Counted from the stretch's first letter, positions 22,079 to 34,470 are shown. The stretch is DNA of 64,000 nt from Prostheceraeus crozeri (GCA_907163375.1 CAJQUW010011023.1:186001-250000), one strand, 5' to 3'. Notes: generated by a model not told the origin, from the letters alone. A program made the numbers and translations.

Positions 22079-23823
22079 TATTATTAGAAATTTCTTTTCT
22101 CAGGAAAGCGATTTATTCATATTCGTTTTAGAAGACGCATGTTTAACACCTACTCATGCGAGCAGGAATACATGAAAGGAAATGAATTACATCAATTAAC
22201 AAAAAAATCATGGAAAAGCGTTAAATGGCGGCTGCTAATATGGATCTAGCTCTGGTAATCGCCAGAGAGATACGCTGAAACAGCCAATCGATCTCCCGCG
22301 CTCTATATATTTTATTCGAGCAATAACGTTACATCACACGCAATTACTACATTTCGATAGCATTTTCATAGCAGATGCTGCTAGGTTGGCACCGATCTAC
22401 CGGACGAAATGGCTTCCAGATCCCTGAAATTAGTGTTTTCATACATTATTTGCTCTACCATTTTTTCCTTGTGACGCAATAACTAATTAGGTTCAAACGT
22501 AATAACGCTAAACGGATTGACATGAAAATCGAGCAGTGGTTACTTATGTAAAAAGTCAGCGAATTGAAATATTTTATCGATGCCATTAATCCATGAAATC
22601 AAAATTGAAGATCATATTAGTATCACGGAAGTTGTTGGGAATTGAATTCGTGCATTTCTCTAGTAGCTATCGTAACAGGGGAAACGTAATGACGTTACAG
22701 GTGAAACGTAATAACGTTACACGTACGAAATCAGGATTTATCATTGGCGGAGGTGAAAGTTATTTCGTCTTCACATGCACCAGTTAGCCTTAATACAGCA
22801 CTTGAAAGTCCTCCTATGCTTGCTCGGGGTCTTCAGGTGCATGATGAGATGCTCCTGTCGTACTACTGATAAAATTAGGCAGTAGTGATGAAAGTATTTT
22901 TCTTTCAATTATTTTGAAAATACTTTATCTTGGGAAATAGTGGATGAATGCAAGCTTCCCCACGCCAATCAAATTGATTTCATATGTTCTTGTAGGAACA
23001 TCTAATTCAAAACAGTTTAGAGTTAAAGCCAATATTTTGCCTTAAACAGTAACCGCGTAATTTACTGCCAATCCACGATATTAATAATAAAGCTAGTTGG
23101 CTACAATCAAACTTTGATCGATAAATTTCAAATGATGTGCTTGTACGAACACTGTAGAACAGATACGTCGGCAGATTCACCCTCGGATGAGACCTACATG
23201 ATCATCGGCAGCAACTTAAAGAAATGTGTTCGATGCATTTTCTCTACAAATTGAGCGCCTCAGAGAACACTCCTGAAACCGAGTTTCGCATTGATCAAAA
23301 TTGCACGTATCTTGGGAGCATCCGAGGAATTCAGCTTTTGCATTCTTGGTACCTCAGTGACTGATCTCACCAACATTTTGCGAGACAACGTGTGTCGACC
23401 ATTCAGCGATTTAATACCGATGCCGCCTTACATTCGAACCACATTTCTATGGATGAAACATTCTTTCAGACAGGCATGATGCATAATATTAATTTCGGAA
23501 AACTCTTGTCTGCAAGGTGGTCTGTTTATAACTCGAGCTTTCAACTCGCTTCCTCAGGAGAAATGGCTTGCCATGCGGTTGATAGTACAGCATCGAGGAT
23601 TGCCTTTTTAGAAGTCACAAATACATGCAAGAAGGCACATGCGTTTTTGATCATGATTCGGACAGCTTGCGTTTTCTGTGGACAGGTGCAGAATTACCCA
23701 CTCAGTTTGCGTATCATGATCGTATGACAAATTAGATAGCAGTCTGAAGTCAAAGTTTGACTGTGGGTCCAGGTCAAAACGCTATTTTGACGAAATGGTC
23801 ATAAAATTCGGTTTCAATAAACT
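22079..23823. other. Intergenic, nothing recognised
   Basis: AT-rich. GTAATAACGTTAC-like motifs recur near 22320-22720 without a clear repeat unit. No gene is supported; the frames around 23291-23727 have no family match. Confidence 0.4.
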
Positions 23824-24162
23824 TATGAGAAAAACAATAATTTGTCGTTAGTCTCTCCCCAATACTTTTTCCAATATGCGAATGTTTTGAATAAAAAGGC
23901 AGATGTTATGCGCCAGACGATTCGCGTACCAGCCGCTTTCTCAATGGCAAAAATCTATTAAAATTTTACAAATCGAGTATATATAAGAATTGCTAAAAGC
24001 ATGATGCCAGTTCGTGACGACGATTTAGAGCCGGCTTCCATTGAGAAAGCGGCTGGTACGCGAAACGTCTGGCGCATAACATCTGCCTTTTTATTCAAAA
24101 CATTCGCATATTGGAAAAAAGTATTGGGGAGAGACTAACGACAAATTATTGTTTTTCTCATA
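23824..24162. mobile_element. Nearly perfect foldback, about 125-bp arms
   Basis: The left arm (23824-23948) and right arm (24038-24162) are reverse complements with only a couple of differences, around an 89-bp centre. The arms contain GAAAGCGGCTGGTACGCG followed by AAACGT, a stem-loop-like block of the kind seen at PLE termini. High arm identity suggests a recent origin. There is no coding capacity. Confidence 0.8.
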
Positions 24163-25897
24163 TTATGAACCTCCCGACGAAATCCATCAACTATATTCAA
24201 TAAACTTATCCCAGCGAAAGTCTCAAAACATTTGATTAACATGCTGTCTCAGTAGCATCAAAAACTATGTTTCTCTTAAAATTTAAACGGAAAACCAACA
24301 GTCTCTGACTGTTAGTGTAAGTAGACCTACTTAGACCTGGTTTCAAACTCTTGGGCTACTAATTTTCCTCTTTAAATTCAACAGAGGCGCAGGTTTAGAT
24401 GCTGCTGAGGACGTTTCTGTTTATTCTGTTGTCTCGAAACTTTTACTGGGACAGTTTCATCAAAACCGTTTAAGACCGATTCACACGAGGACCATTTTGA
24501 CTTGAATCCGTGACTCTAATAGTATGTAGTGCTTCCCACTGCTAGGGCAATCCACGAACTTATTTCCAACAACTTTTAGGATACTAGTATGATTTCAACT
24601 CTGCTTATATGGTATAATGGTCTCGATCAAATCTGTCATTTCGTAGACATTTTCTTATCAGTATCCACTAAACGATTTTCACAGCAAATCGTGTAACGTC
24701 GATGCGACGGACTTTAATGTTTATTGATTCACTTATGAAGAGTAGCAGAAAAACGAAACATGCAAGCACTGGCTTCAGAGTATCTACATAAACCGTAATG
24801 ATATATTATTTATTTTATCCGCTAAATTGATAACCAACCTACTCAATATACTGTACTGCAAAATAAGTTATTAGTGTTTAACGTACTTTGCAGCGCTGCT
24901 ACTATAGAAACGGCCAGTCATATTTTTAGATAAGTTGATGTCAGACGCACACGATAGGATTTGAAGTTTAACAAAGATCATGTCGCGATACTCGCGATAC
25001 TCTTGAGACCTTGGATGATTGTCTGCAATGATAAGATAAAGCTTGTGTAACGTTATTTCGTTTCGATGTAATGTTACTATGCTTGAAACGTAGTAGCGTT
25101 ACATTCTAAACAGCATTGAAACGAAAGACAATCGAAAAATCAATTTATTTCACAGCTGTTCCACCATCAGTGACCGACGCTAGCTTGGGATATGAGATAT
25201 GTATATTTATTATACATGAGATTATATTTATTTTGAACGTATAAAGTGATGTGCTTTTATATTCCGTTTTTATCAATTCTTCACTTTTCCTTGCAAAACT
25301 AAGATGATGCATGACTCCTACAAATTAAATCTTGACTTGCTTAAACATGTTAACTATCAATGAAAATGTCCTCTCCTTTTAGATAGTGTCATTTCGTGTA
25401 TCATTATCATAATCATTTGATATCAGCTCCTCTTAATTGTCATTCGTGTAAATTTTTTGACCTAGATGTTGACAGTTGCGTGGAACTGCCCATTACAAAA
25501 TTGCATTATGTTTATATATTGATGTTTGATTTCATAGTAGGCCTTATACTGAATATTTAATTTTGCACATTAATATTTTTGCACAGTAAAATTTAGATAT
25601 TGTTATAAATGTAGCCATAACTCATTATTTCATTAATCATTCAATAAATGGTCTAAGGCATGGGTCGACAACCTATGCCAACCAGCGGGCCACTGGATCA
25701 GGTTTAGTCTCCTCGTGGGCCTTACCCCCGGCAGGAGTTCATTAATGTAAAGTATCGTTGATTCTATAATCATTTTGTGAAACATAGCGTGGAAGTTTAG
25801 TTACAAAATAAGTTGCGATTATATAGATTAATGAAAATTTGTCTTTACACTGCTAATGGAGAAACATAAAATGGCTCACAGCTTCCTTGCTATAATT
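24163..25897. other. Intergenic, nothing recognised
   Basis: AT-rich, without supported genes or strong repeats. Confidence 0.4.
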
Positions 25898-26588
25898 ATA
25901 GTCCGGCAGCCAGAACGAGTTTCTGCAGGAAACGAGGCCAAAAGTGAGACTTTCACAGAATGATGTACACCCTATGCCTACTACGAATCGGCACGTCTGC
26001 CGAGTTCTAGTGAGTTCTTCTTCTTGTCAAACAGGATCAAAGAAAAACATGTAAATCCAATGGGACGCAGATTGCAGTTTTAAACGAAAAGTACTAAGCC
26101 CCAAGTCATAATGTCTGACATGGAATGCCTTCAGGTCATTTCCTTTCATTTTCATGCACCCCTGTCTATATAGCTAAACGCATTTAGATTTGGCGAGCCT
26201 CTTAATGTCGGCAAACACAAACATTTTGAGCAACTTTATCCACATTCAACCACATTCTCACAGACATTGCCGATTACATGCATGATAAAATCACATGCAC
26301 ATCATAGGAAATAACCTGAAGACATGCCATACCAAAAATTATGACTCTGGGCTTAGTATTTTCCTTTAATCAGAGAAAACATAGAAAATTTCATTTTAGC
26401 CAAAAACTGCAATCTACGTCCCATTGGATTTACATGTGTTTTTCTTTGATCTTGTCTGACAAGAAGAGGAACTCACTAGAACTCGGCATACGTGTTGATT
26501 CGTAGTAGGCATAGGGTGTACAGCATTCTGTAAAAGTCTCAGTTTCGGCCTCGTTTCCTGCAGAAGCTCGTTCTGGCTGCCGGACTAT
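25898..26588. mobile_element. Foldback element, about 270-bp arms
   Basis: The terminal TAGTCCGGCAGCCAGAACGA at the left is mirrored at the right (ending near 26588). The whole of 25898-26170 is related in reverse complement to 26300-26588, including CGAGGCCAAAAGTGAGACTT and GGATTTACATGTG blocks. The arms are around 85-90% alike by eye. A second, differently filled copy of the same family lies at 59740-60474. Confidence 0.8.
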
Positions 26589-27365
26589 TACTTGTACCTA
26601 GCGCCATGGTATATTACACACATGCTTTATGTTCAGTAGAGAAACAATCTACGAAAACAAAATACATGTAGCACAAAAAAATGCACGGATAGAGTGTTAA
26701 ACCCAAAAATTGTGCAAGAAATCGAAATATGATGACGAACAATAAATAATTCATTGAAACTACAAAGTCCGGAGAACAGGCAAGTTGGTAAGAGACGACT
26801 GCAAAGACAATCGTGAAGGCAATAAAAACTTAATTGTGACACAATTTAATGCATGAATACAACAATAATCACGAGAACGCTGTGAAAACAAAGTACGAAA
26901 TGCACAGACCATGGCTAATAGATCAATAACATGTTAAGGAGAAACAAACTGGTCTTCATATTAGCTCACTAATCATTTATTGCGTTAGAAAAGAAGTTGA
27001 TGTCAGGCTTGATTCAAGAGGATGCTAAAAGGACGTATTGAAGGTAAACGCCTGCGTTTGAGCTCAAATTCTATTTTTATTCCCTTGATGCGGCTCAACA
27101 GTGGTTCACGCGACTCTGCCGTCCTGAACAATGATTATTGTGTCTATCAGTTTTACGAAATAAATTGCAGTAGATCGCACATGATGGTATTTTGAAAGAG
27201 AGCCCCGGGCCGCAATGTTGTCGATCCCCGGTCAAAGGAAAACTGACATTCTTTCCATTTGTTCGCACCATTTTCTTCTTTTAGCATTAAGGCAATCATA
27301 GACTCGCAAGAGATGATTTAATTTGCTGTCTATACCTGTAAAACACTATGACTAATTCGCTCTCA
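26589..27365. other. Upstream flank of PNO1
   Basis: Probably contains the PNO1 promoter and any 5' non-coding exon. No core promoter element is convincing and no repeat was seen. Confidence 0.35.
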
Positions 27366-27371
27366 ATAATT

Positions 27372-27390
27372 TGAATGTGATTTCTTACAG
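27372..27390 (+). promoter_or_regulatory. Splice-acceptor-like site 5 nt before PNO1 ATG
   Basis: TTGAATGTGATTTCTTACAG ends at 27390, followed by AAAAG and then the ATG at 27396. The sequence fits a branch region, a pyrimidine tract and AG. It would mark the end of a 5' UTR intron or a spliced-leader trans-splice site. An additional upstream coding exon cannot be excluded, because the frame stays open for four codons before the ATG. Confidence 0.55.
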
Positions 27391-27395
27391 AAAAG

Positions 27396-27533
27396 ATGTC
27401 AAAGCGAAAGCAAACAGATGAAGAAATGGACACTGGTCCACCAGCGAAACAGACGAAAATGTCTTTTCGGCGGGTGGTTTGCCCACAAAACCGACGAACA
27501 CCACTGAAGACCAATTGGGAGCGTATTTGCAAA
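27396..27533 (+). CDS. PNO1: PNO1 (Dim2) exon 1
   Basis: It encodes 46 residues from ATG 27396: MSKRKQTDEEMDTGPPAKQT, and later TPLKTNWERICK. The last part matches the conserved PNO1 start region (human YTPLKENWMKIF), and the acidic-basic leader resembles the poorly conserved PNO1 tail. The exon ends in phase 0 at a consensus GTAAGT. Exon 2 at 31335 continues with ILVEELKVQARVN, giving NWERICK-ILVEEL at the junction, as in relatives. PNO1 is a KH-type RNA-binding factor of the 90S/pre-40S ribosome precursor and works with Nob1 in 18S rRNA 3'-end maturation, in nucleolus and cytoplasm. Confidence 0.9.
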
Positions 27534-27678
27534 GTAAGTACTAATACCGATGTGCTGGGGATCTACTGGCCTTCTGCAATGAAATTTTAATGGCAGGAAC
27601 ATATTCTTGTAATCACTTAAGTACTCCTGAAATGGTAGGTCTACGTTGAATGCAGTAGCAAGTTGCTAATGAGCTACA

Positions 27679-27776
27679 TTTTTTTGTACTGAGGAATTTT
27701 TATTAGCTTTATAAGTTATTAGTTTATTAGATTATTTATTATTAGAGACTAATAAAAATTTCTCAGTACAAAAAAC
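27679..27776. repeat. Small hairpin MITE in PNO1 intron
   Basis: TTTTTTTGTACTGAGGAATT and TTTTATTAG at the left are mirrored by CTAATAAAAATTTCTCAGTA and CAAAAAA at the right. Arms are about 27 bp, the loop about 43 bp, with few mismatches. Confidence 0.75.
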
Positions 27777-28545
27777 TCTTATTTTTGATTTTTCTTTGTA
27801 GTTCAATCGATAATAAATTCACGAGGAGTGCAGATTTGGATGATATTGTGTAATACTCACGGCTACATGTATGTCCTAAAAACTTCAATTTATATTTTTC
27901 CATGTATCGGAAAGTACCTTATCTGATTATGTTGATTTGAGAAGAACCAAGTTTTGTTGGATATTCAAAATCTATTAATATAGCATTATATCATGGATCT
28001 TTAGGGCAGTAATATCAGACATAGACGAGGCTGCGTTACCTCCTGCGTCACTCCTCATAGATTCTCAGCCATCTTGAGAAGTCTATGAATATTGCAACTC
28101 TTGATCGCTGTTAGTTACAGATAATGGAGAGATGAAGAAATCTTTGATTGACTTTTATTGAAGTCTATGAAAGTTTGCTCTCTCAATAGATAGTAATTCA
28201 TGAAAGTTTGAAAGTCTATCAATGTTTACAAGTGTGAATAGATTTGAAATTCAGATTTCTATCTAAAAATGATTTGAAATATCCATTCATCAATTCATTC
28301 ATTAATGGATTCTCAAGCTGGAGTGACGGACGACGGTCCATGGCTATCTGTTGCGGTGAGAATTCTATGTGAAATTGTCGGGCGTATAATGGTGTATTAT
28401 ATACCCTCCAATGCCTTTTCATAACTCATGCATTTCAAACTCATTTCAATCATTTCTATGATCTCCAAAGCCATAGAAGTAGATCATAGACTTTCTATGG
28501 TATTGTTAATTTCTATGTCCAAAGCCATCGAGAGTGAAATACAAT

Positions 28546-28783
28546 TTGCGATATACTTCGATCAGCACCTGGTAAATTGTAACCCAGTACTACCTGCTTC
28601 ATTATTGTTCTATGTCAGATCAAAGCTATCAAATTGCTTTAGCCACTGATATCTGTCGCCTCTACCTTTCATTCCTATGCTTATGCATCACTATGTTTGT
28701 ATTTTTCGAATTCTTTTGAATTAGGCGGAATAGATTCACTTGTCTGAAGATGATCGGCAGGTGCTGATCGAAATATATCGCAA
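28546..28783. repeat. Inverted-repeat element in PNO1 intron
   Basis: TTGCGATATACTTCGATCAG then CACCTG (left, to 28572) is mirrored by CAGGTGCTGATCGAAATATA then TCGCAA (28758-28783). A CTGAAGATGATCGG block before the right arm looks like the terminal stem-loops of PLE-derived repeats. There is no coding content. Confidence 0.65.
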
Positions 28784-28904
28784 TCAATCAATCGCAAGTA
28801 TGAAGCAAATTATTAGAATATCCCAAAAAACTTAGTTCTTCCTAACTCAACATAATTGTGCCAAAACCAAGGGATCATCACTGCCTTATTTGAATCTTAA
28901 ATAT

Positions 28905-29187
28905 GAAGGCAATAATGAAAATAAAGCGTTGCTGCTGAAATATAAATTTATCTAAATTTTCACCGGTATGACGACAGAAAAAGGATCCTACAAAATTTTT
29001 CAAATGTCGGAGATAGATCTGAATAATAGAGATGAAAGCTGTGAGCTCCAAACATTGATATTTTGGTCTATCTTTGACTTTTGAACATTTTTGTATGATC
29101 CTTTTTCTGTGAACAGGCCGTCATACCAGCGAAAATTTAGGTAAATTTATATTTCAACATCAAGGCTTTATTTTCATTATTACTTCC
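28905..29187. mobile_element. Foldback MITE in PNO1 intron
   Basis: Arms of about 95 bp begin AATAATGAAAATAAAGC (left, 28911) and are mirrored by CTTTATTTTCATTATT (right). They also share TAAATTTATCTAAATTTTC and AGGATCCTACAAAAAT-type blocks, with scattered mismatches. The centre is about 80 bp. Confidence 0.75.
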
Positions 29188-29739
29188 ATCACAAAAAAGA
29201 AGATGCTGCTTTAAGTTAATTGTGAATCTTCAAATATGGAAGTTATCACTCCTAAAGTTTGATGGGCATTTGGTAACTTTGCTATTGATTTTTCATCGAA
29301 TGGTAGAGGAAGCTTGTAAGATCACAAATGTTAGGCCTATATTTTGATAGGAGACATAGAGACATAATGTATGCAATGCATTCTCAGTTTTGGTCATAAA
29401 TGAGGCGCTATATTGCGGATATGTTCTCCAATAATTTTTTTGCTGACGCTTGTGAGGATTATAAAGTATTTATTTAGTTATTCCGTCTGTCACCTTTCAC
29501 CGAGACTAAATATGTATGTCACTTTGTCACAAGTTGCTTATTGCCAAAAGGATTGGACAATGATGAACATGAAAAGGTCGCAAATGTACTGCATAACACG
29601 TAGGCATCAGAATTTTCTCAGAGGCAGTTGTGATTTTAATTCATTGATTTAATAGTTCACGCCCTTCCTTCATTATCTACATACTAGGCAACCTTGACAA
29701 TGTGAGCCGGCTCGCGAGAGCTCGGACTTGTAAATATTT

Positions 29740-29814
29740 TAGGCCTTTCACCTGTATCACCGGCAACATCGAAGGTTGCGTGAAGATGCCTGTAAGATAC
29801 AGGTGAAAGGCCTA
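29740..29814. repeat. Hairpin with perfect 17-bp arms
   Basis: GGCCTTTCACCTGTAT near 29741 and ATACAGGTGAAAGGCC near 29797 are reverse complements, with about 40 nt between them that also contain GCAACATCG / AGGTTGCG. Confidence 0.7.
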
Positions 29815-30448
29815 GCAGAAATAAGTATATTTTTTCTTCTCAACCCGTGGTACTGTCCGGGGATTCATTCCTAGCTTACAATTATCATGACCACGTTGAA
29901 CAATTATTTGACTACAAGATGTTCAATGATCAAATGGTAGGCTATAGAGAACGAAATATGAAACCATGGGTAGCACGTGCGGATTTTACAAGTACTCGCT
30001 TTTTAGGTGGTCATTTATAAATGCTTAACAGCAAAGGAAATGTCATTTTTCTTCTCTCAGTGCTTTTTTATTCATTTATAATATCACCTCATGATTGTGT
30101 TGTACGACAGAATGTTCAGTTGATTTTGCCTTTATTTCTTTTACTAATTGTCTCTTGTGTGGATTTGTCAATTTGCTGCCACTTTTCCAGAATAGATATC
30201 AGCGGTAGTAGAGCCTGTGTATAGTGTGATCAATTCCGTGTTTGCTCTTCAATAAGAACAGACGAAACACCGAGCGAAGATGATGACTTATCCTTAGTTG
30301 TCAACATTTTACTGGACGTTAAATCCTTAAACCGCTTCTAGCGGAGACTTCCAGAATTGAATCAATAACATATTATTTGTATTACCTGAAAATTTGTAAT
30401 GCAGGCTCAGCGCTAGAATTTTGCATCTTCCTCGTAAATCCATTTATA

Positions 30449-30841
30449 CAGAGCTGAACATAAAAACTGACCAATTAAATTTCGCTGAAATTCTCATGCC
30501 TTCCAATCACGTCGCACAACAACGTGCCGTACATCATTCGAGAGCTTGCATTCTCTGCTTTAAATGAACTATGATAGACTTGCATCCGTTATTGTATCTG
30601 CTGAGCAGTGCTCAAAATACAAAAATCACTCAATTAACAAATTGTATTTATCAATAAGAAAACATGTGAGTGTAATCATGGATCATGCACGGGGAGAACA
30701 AGCATTTTCTGAGCTCTCTTTTGACATACTGGTCGTCAAAATCAGTGATGTATGGTATATTGTTGTGAGACATGATTGGAAGGCATGAGAATCGATTGAA
30801 TTTCAGCAAAATTTGGGTGGTCCGTTTTTTATGTTCAGTTC
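30449..30841. mobile_element. Foldback MITE in PNO1 intron
   Basis: Arms of about 100 bp: GCTGAACATAAAAACTGACC and TCTCATGCCTTCCAATCA (left) are mirrored at the right between 30740 and 30841. They differ by point changes and a short indel. The centre is about 190 bp. Confidence 0.75.
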
Positions 30842-31334
30842 TTTAGAACAGTTGGTGCAACTAGATAATTCATGTTATAAAAGATTTTTAAAAGCTGTTT
30901 TACAGAATCGAATCAAACCAATACCTGGCTTTCACTAAGGGCCATCGTGTGATAATAAGAATTGTAAAATTTGTGTAATAGGCCTGACGTTTTGTCAGTT
31001 AACCAACTTCTCTTGACAGTCTAACTATCTTCTCTAGTAGAGAAACACCAATAAATCTTAATTAGCAATTTCTACTCGTACATTGATGCTGGGAGCTTAA
31101 TTTTCATGTGGGATTTTGTTGAGTACTTTACATGCTAGTATAGTAGATCAGTTTGGCTACTTACATTGTGTTAAATGCTTTGGAAAATCAACTTGCAACA
31201 ATGCTTCCTTCTGAATGTTGAACTTGGCGAAATGCTTCTTTGATTGAGTTTTGTGAAGTGCAATAATGTCTGACCAACACCAAGTGACGACAATTTACTA
31301 CTTTGGTATTTATAATAAGCATTTGTATTTACAG

Positions 31335-31799
31335 ATTTTGGTTGAAGAGCTCAAGGTTCAGGCGCGAGTAAATACGCGGAAGCAGCCCTGGACAGTTGAT
31401 ATCCGCTCAGAATCGTGCGCAAATGTGGAGAAAGCTGTCAATCTTCTCGAAGCGTTCTTCAAAGGCTTCGATCTTGGTGATGCAGAGACTATCGTTCGTG
31501 TTGATGGACTGTACATAGAAACCTTTCACATTCATGACGTGAAATCTTCGTTGAAAGGCGACCATCTCTCACGCTGTGTGGGACGACTGGCTGGTTATAA
31601 CGGAAGGACTAAATATTCTATCGAGAACAGCACCAAAACACGAATCGTCATCGCTGATCAGACTATACACATCCTCGGATCTTTCAACAACATTGCTCTC
31701 GCTCGTCGTGCTATCTGCTCCTTAATTCTCGGCGCCCAACCGAACAAAGTATTCGGAAATATGAAGAATCTGTCAGCACGTAGTAATGCTGCTTTTTAA
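31335..31799 (+). CDS. PNO1: PNO1 (Dim2) exon 2, KH domain and C terminus
   Basis: It begins after TTTGTATTTACAG with ILVEELKVQARVN and runs 154 codons to the stop. The first KH-like part includes NVEKAVNLLEAFFKGFDLGD and VDGLYIETFHIHDVKS. The second carries the family hallmark LKGDHLSRCVGRLAGYNGRT (GxxG loop GYNG; usually GKGG), then KYSIENSTKTRIVIAD and IHILGSFNNIALARRAICSL, and ends QPNKVFGNMKNLSARSNAAF, matching the family's conserved end. With exon 1 the protein is 200 residues, shorter than human PNO1 (252) because of a short N tail. Only two coding exons are needed, fewer than in vertebrates. An in-frame ATG upstream in the intron is not the start. Confidence 0.95.
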   Translation: MLVEELKVQARVNTRKQPWTVDIRSESCANVEKAVNLLEAFFKGFDLGDAETIVRVDGLYIETFHIHDVKSSLKGDHLSRCVGRLAGYNGRTKYSIENSTKTRIVIADQTIHILGSFNNIALARRAICSLILGAQPNKVFGNMKNLSARSNAAF

Positions 31800-31899
31800 A
31801 GAATATATTGACATCTGAGAAACAGTATAGCTTTGTGTTTCTTATATGTACGGAGTGAAGGTCTAACCACGACGGGATAATTACTTTGAGAGTAATTCG

Positions 31900-31905
31900 A
31901 ATAAA
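31900..31905 (+). terminator. Poly(A) signal of PNO1
   Basis: AATAAA about 100 nt after the stop codon, in an AT-rich 3' UTR. Further weaker ATTAAA/AATAAA-like sites follow. Confidence 0.6.
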
Positions 31906-34239
31906 TAATGATTTGTATTAGTGTATAATTTATAATTTTTCAATAATCATGCATTTAATAAAATTATAATTTTTTATAGTAATTTATATATTCCTTGTAA
32001 TTATTTAATAATTTATACAATACTAAAAAGATATACTTGTGGTTGCCGTACATACCCGTGTATATGCTGAATCTCACCTGGACGTGTAAAGCTCCGCATC
32101 CTCGCAGTAAACAGAAAATAAGTCGCATATATATTGAATATTTTCAATAAAATGCTATTGTACATATTCACACAAAATCGATAAAAATTTAGAAAATTTG
32201 GATATATTCTGACAAGAGATCTAGAGAATGCATAAATGGGTAAAAAAAATTTTTCACTGCATCAATGATTATGCTAAAGATGCGAAATTCACGATTTTCT
32301 ATTGATAAAATTTGTGGCAACTTTGTGTAAAAAGAAAGAGGGCCATGTTTTATCGGTTGAGATTTAATCAGAAAAATCGTTGGATATTTAGCAGCATTTT
32401 TGCGTAATAATCTGCGATTTTTTAATGCCGCTTTTCAACCGCAGTACAAGTGACGTCAGATAGTTAGGAAATGGCATCAAGATTTAAGAAGCTGTCAAAA
32501 CTTCATCAAAACAGTTAAAAGCCGTACTACTATTTATGGGTGACTGGTGCCGTAGTTCATCGTAAAATAGAGAAAGTCTCAATATGCTATGGTCCTATGA
32601 ATGCATCAACTCTATGCCGCACCCTGATTTCGGACTAGATTTCTGGTCAATTAAGTGCGGCTAATGGTCGGATGTATCATGTATTACTTGCCTACAGTCA
32701 AAAAAATTAAAAACGGACATGGATTACCGGTACGAGTAAATGGTTTTTTTTCTAGTAGCTACAAGTTCTGATCAAAATTAGACAAGTTCCTTTAAAGAAT
32801 TAGAGCTGTTAGTATGAAATTATGCATCTCCTCAGTCAGAGTGAGATGTGCAACGTCTCTCTGAACGACTTCTATTCAGAAAAATGTCATTTCTCCGCGA
32901 ATATTGGAACTCTACGAATGTAGCAGCTGATAAGGTGGTAGACAAAAGCAAATTTGTTCTATCAATTAAAATGTTGGAAAGAATTAGTTAAATTTCCGGT
33001 CTACTAGTTAACCCTTGCCCTTAAATACCATTGATTAAGCTCATCGGAAAAGCCTTCAATTTCAACTAGGTTGACTGATATTTTAGGATTTGGATGAAAG
33101 GATTTCCTTTCAATAAAATCAATAATAGTCAGAGTAAGTATGTTAGGTAGAGTGGTAACTCCCCATTTATTAAATCCCCAGTGTGTATACACTTTCGATT
33201 TTATTAAATGAACTCATCGGAGATACAGTCGGAATTGTTTCAAACTGTGAGATACACACATTTATGCAGTTTTGAAGAAATTACAACGGATCATTGAGTG
33301 ATCATGATAGCATTGCAGAAGGAAATGATATCATTTTACAGATTGTCCATGTCATGACAGCCTTGGAGAGGTAATATTTGTTAAATTGGCAACTCGGTGA
33401 CCCGCTATAGTTTTCATGAATTAGAAACATGAAATTTCAGCCAAGAAAACACAATAAGATGTCGACTTCTTCATGAAGACTTCCATTATCAAGCGGATCA
33501 TGAAATTCCCTTGATAATCAGCTTAATTTCCGTTTAGTTAAGATGCTTATTAGCAAATATTCATTCCTTTTGATATCTAACTTGCTGCATGCTACTTAAA
33601 TAGAGGACTCATCTCGGTAGTATATAAATTGGCAAAATTTTGACTATTTTAAAAATGCTCAAATAATTTTTTGGACCACGGGAACGTTATCTCTGCAAAA
33701 AACTGAATCTTTTCATATAAAAATTTTCACTATATACAGATACTTTTTGAGTCGACACTCTACCAATATATCCCTACTCTATGATGATAGTGTCTGAGCA
33801 TCAAGCCAAAGTTATACTTATAATACAGTGATAGTAGATTGAACGCTTTATGAAAGCGAGTAATTATTACATGTCTCAGTATATGCACACGAACCTGTTT
33901 AATAAATATCAATTTTTTGAGCTCTAGACACATCTTCCCGTGGTCAAATACCGCTGATAGTCAATTTCAGGGCTACAGTAATCTATGAACAAGAATTTCC
34001 GTGGCGAAAATGCTAAAAGTAATTTCCACCAAATTGGAAAAATTTTTGCCAAAAAAGAATGATGGGCGGAAAAATCTCCTGACTTCACATCAGCGCCTTT
34101 CATTCGAAAACTGATTCCTACTCATCCAGTCTGTATGAGGTTCCACACGCAGTTAGAAAATACCTTAGCTATAAATAACATAACCGAGAATCATTTCACA
34201 AGTAATCTCGCTATTGATTGATTTACAAACCCTCAGCAG
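31906..34239. other. Intergenic, nothing recognised
   Basis: AT-rich sequence downstream of PNO1. No gene, tandem array or strong inverted repeat was seen. Confidence 0.4.
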
Positions 34240-34470
34240 ATGTAGCAGCATTCAGACATGCATCGACCTGTTGGACCTCATCAGTCGTGGATGGGATCGA
34301 ACCAGCGACGTTGGAGCTACAAGACATGCAAGCATGCCCTCTGACCATAGTAGATGATCCAGTGATCGTGTGGTTAGTGTGCATTCTTCTGCCCACAACT
34401 GATGACGCGCAGGCCGAATCATATCTGAAAGTGGTTGCATTGAGATTTGACAGATGTGTCTGAAGTTTTG
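34240..34470. repeat. Two oppositely oriented SINE-like copies
   Basis: On the minus strand 34365-34240 reads as a tRNA-like head (CTACTATGGTCAGAGGGC, then B box GGTTCGATCCC) followed by CCACGACTGATGAGGTCC. From 34378 on the plus strand, CCCACAACTGATGACGC, AGGCCGAATCAT and GAGATTTGACAGATG form the body of a second copy. Both match the copy at 2396-2500. The chance frames on both strands here are products of the repeat. Confidence 0.6.
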
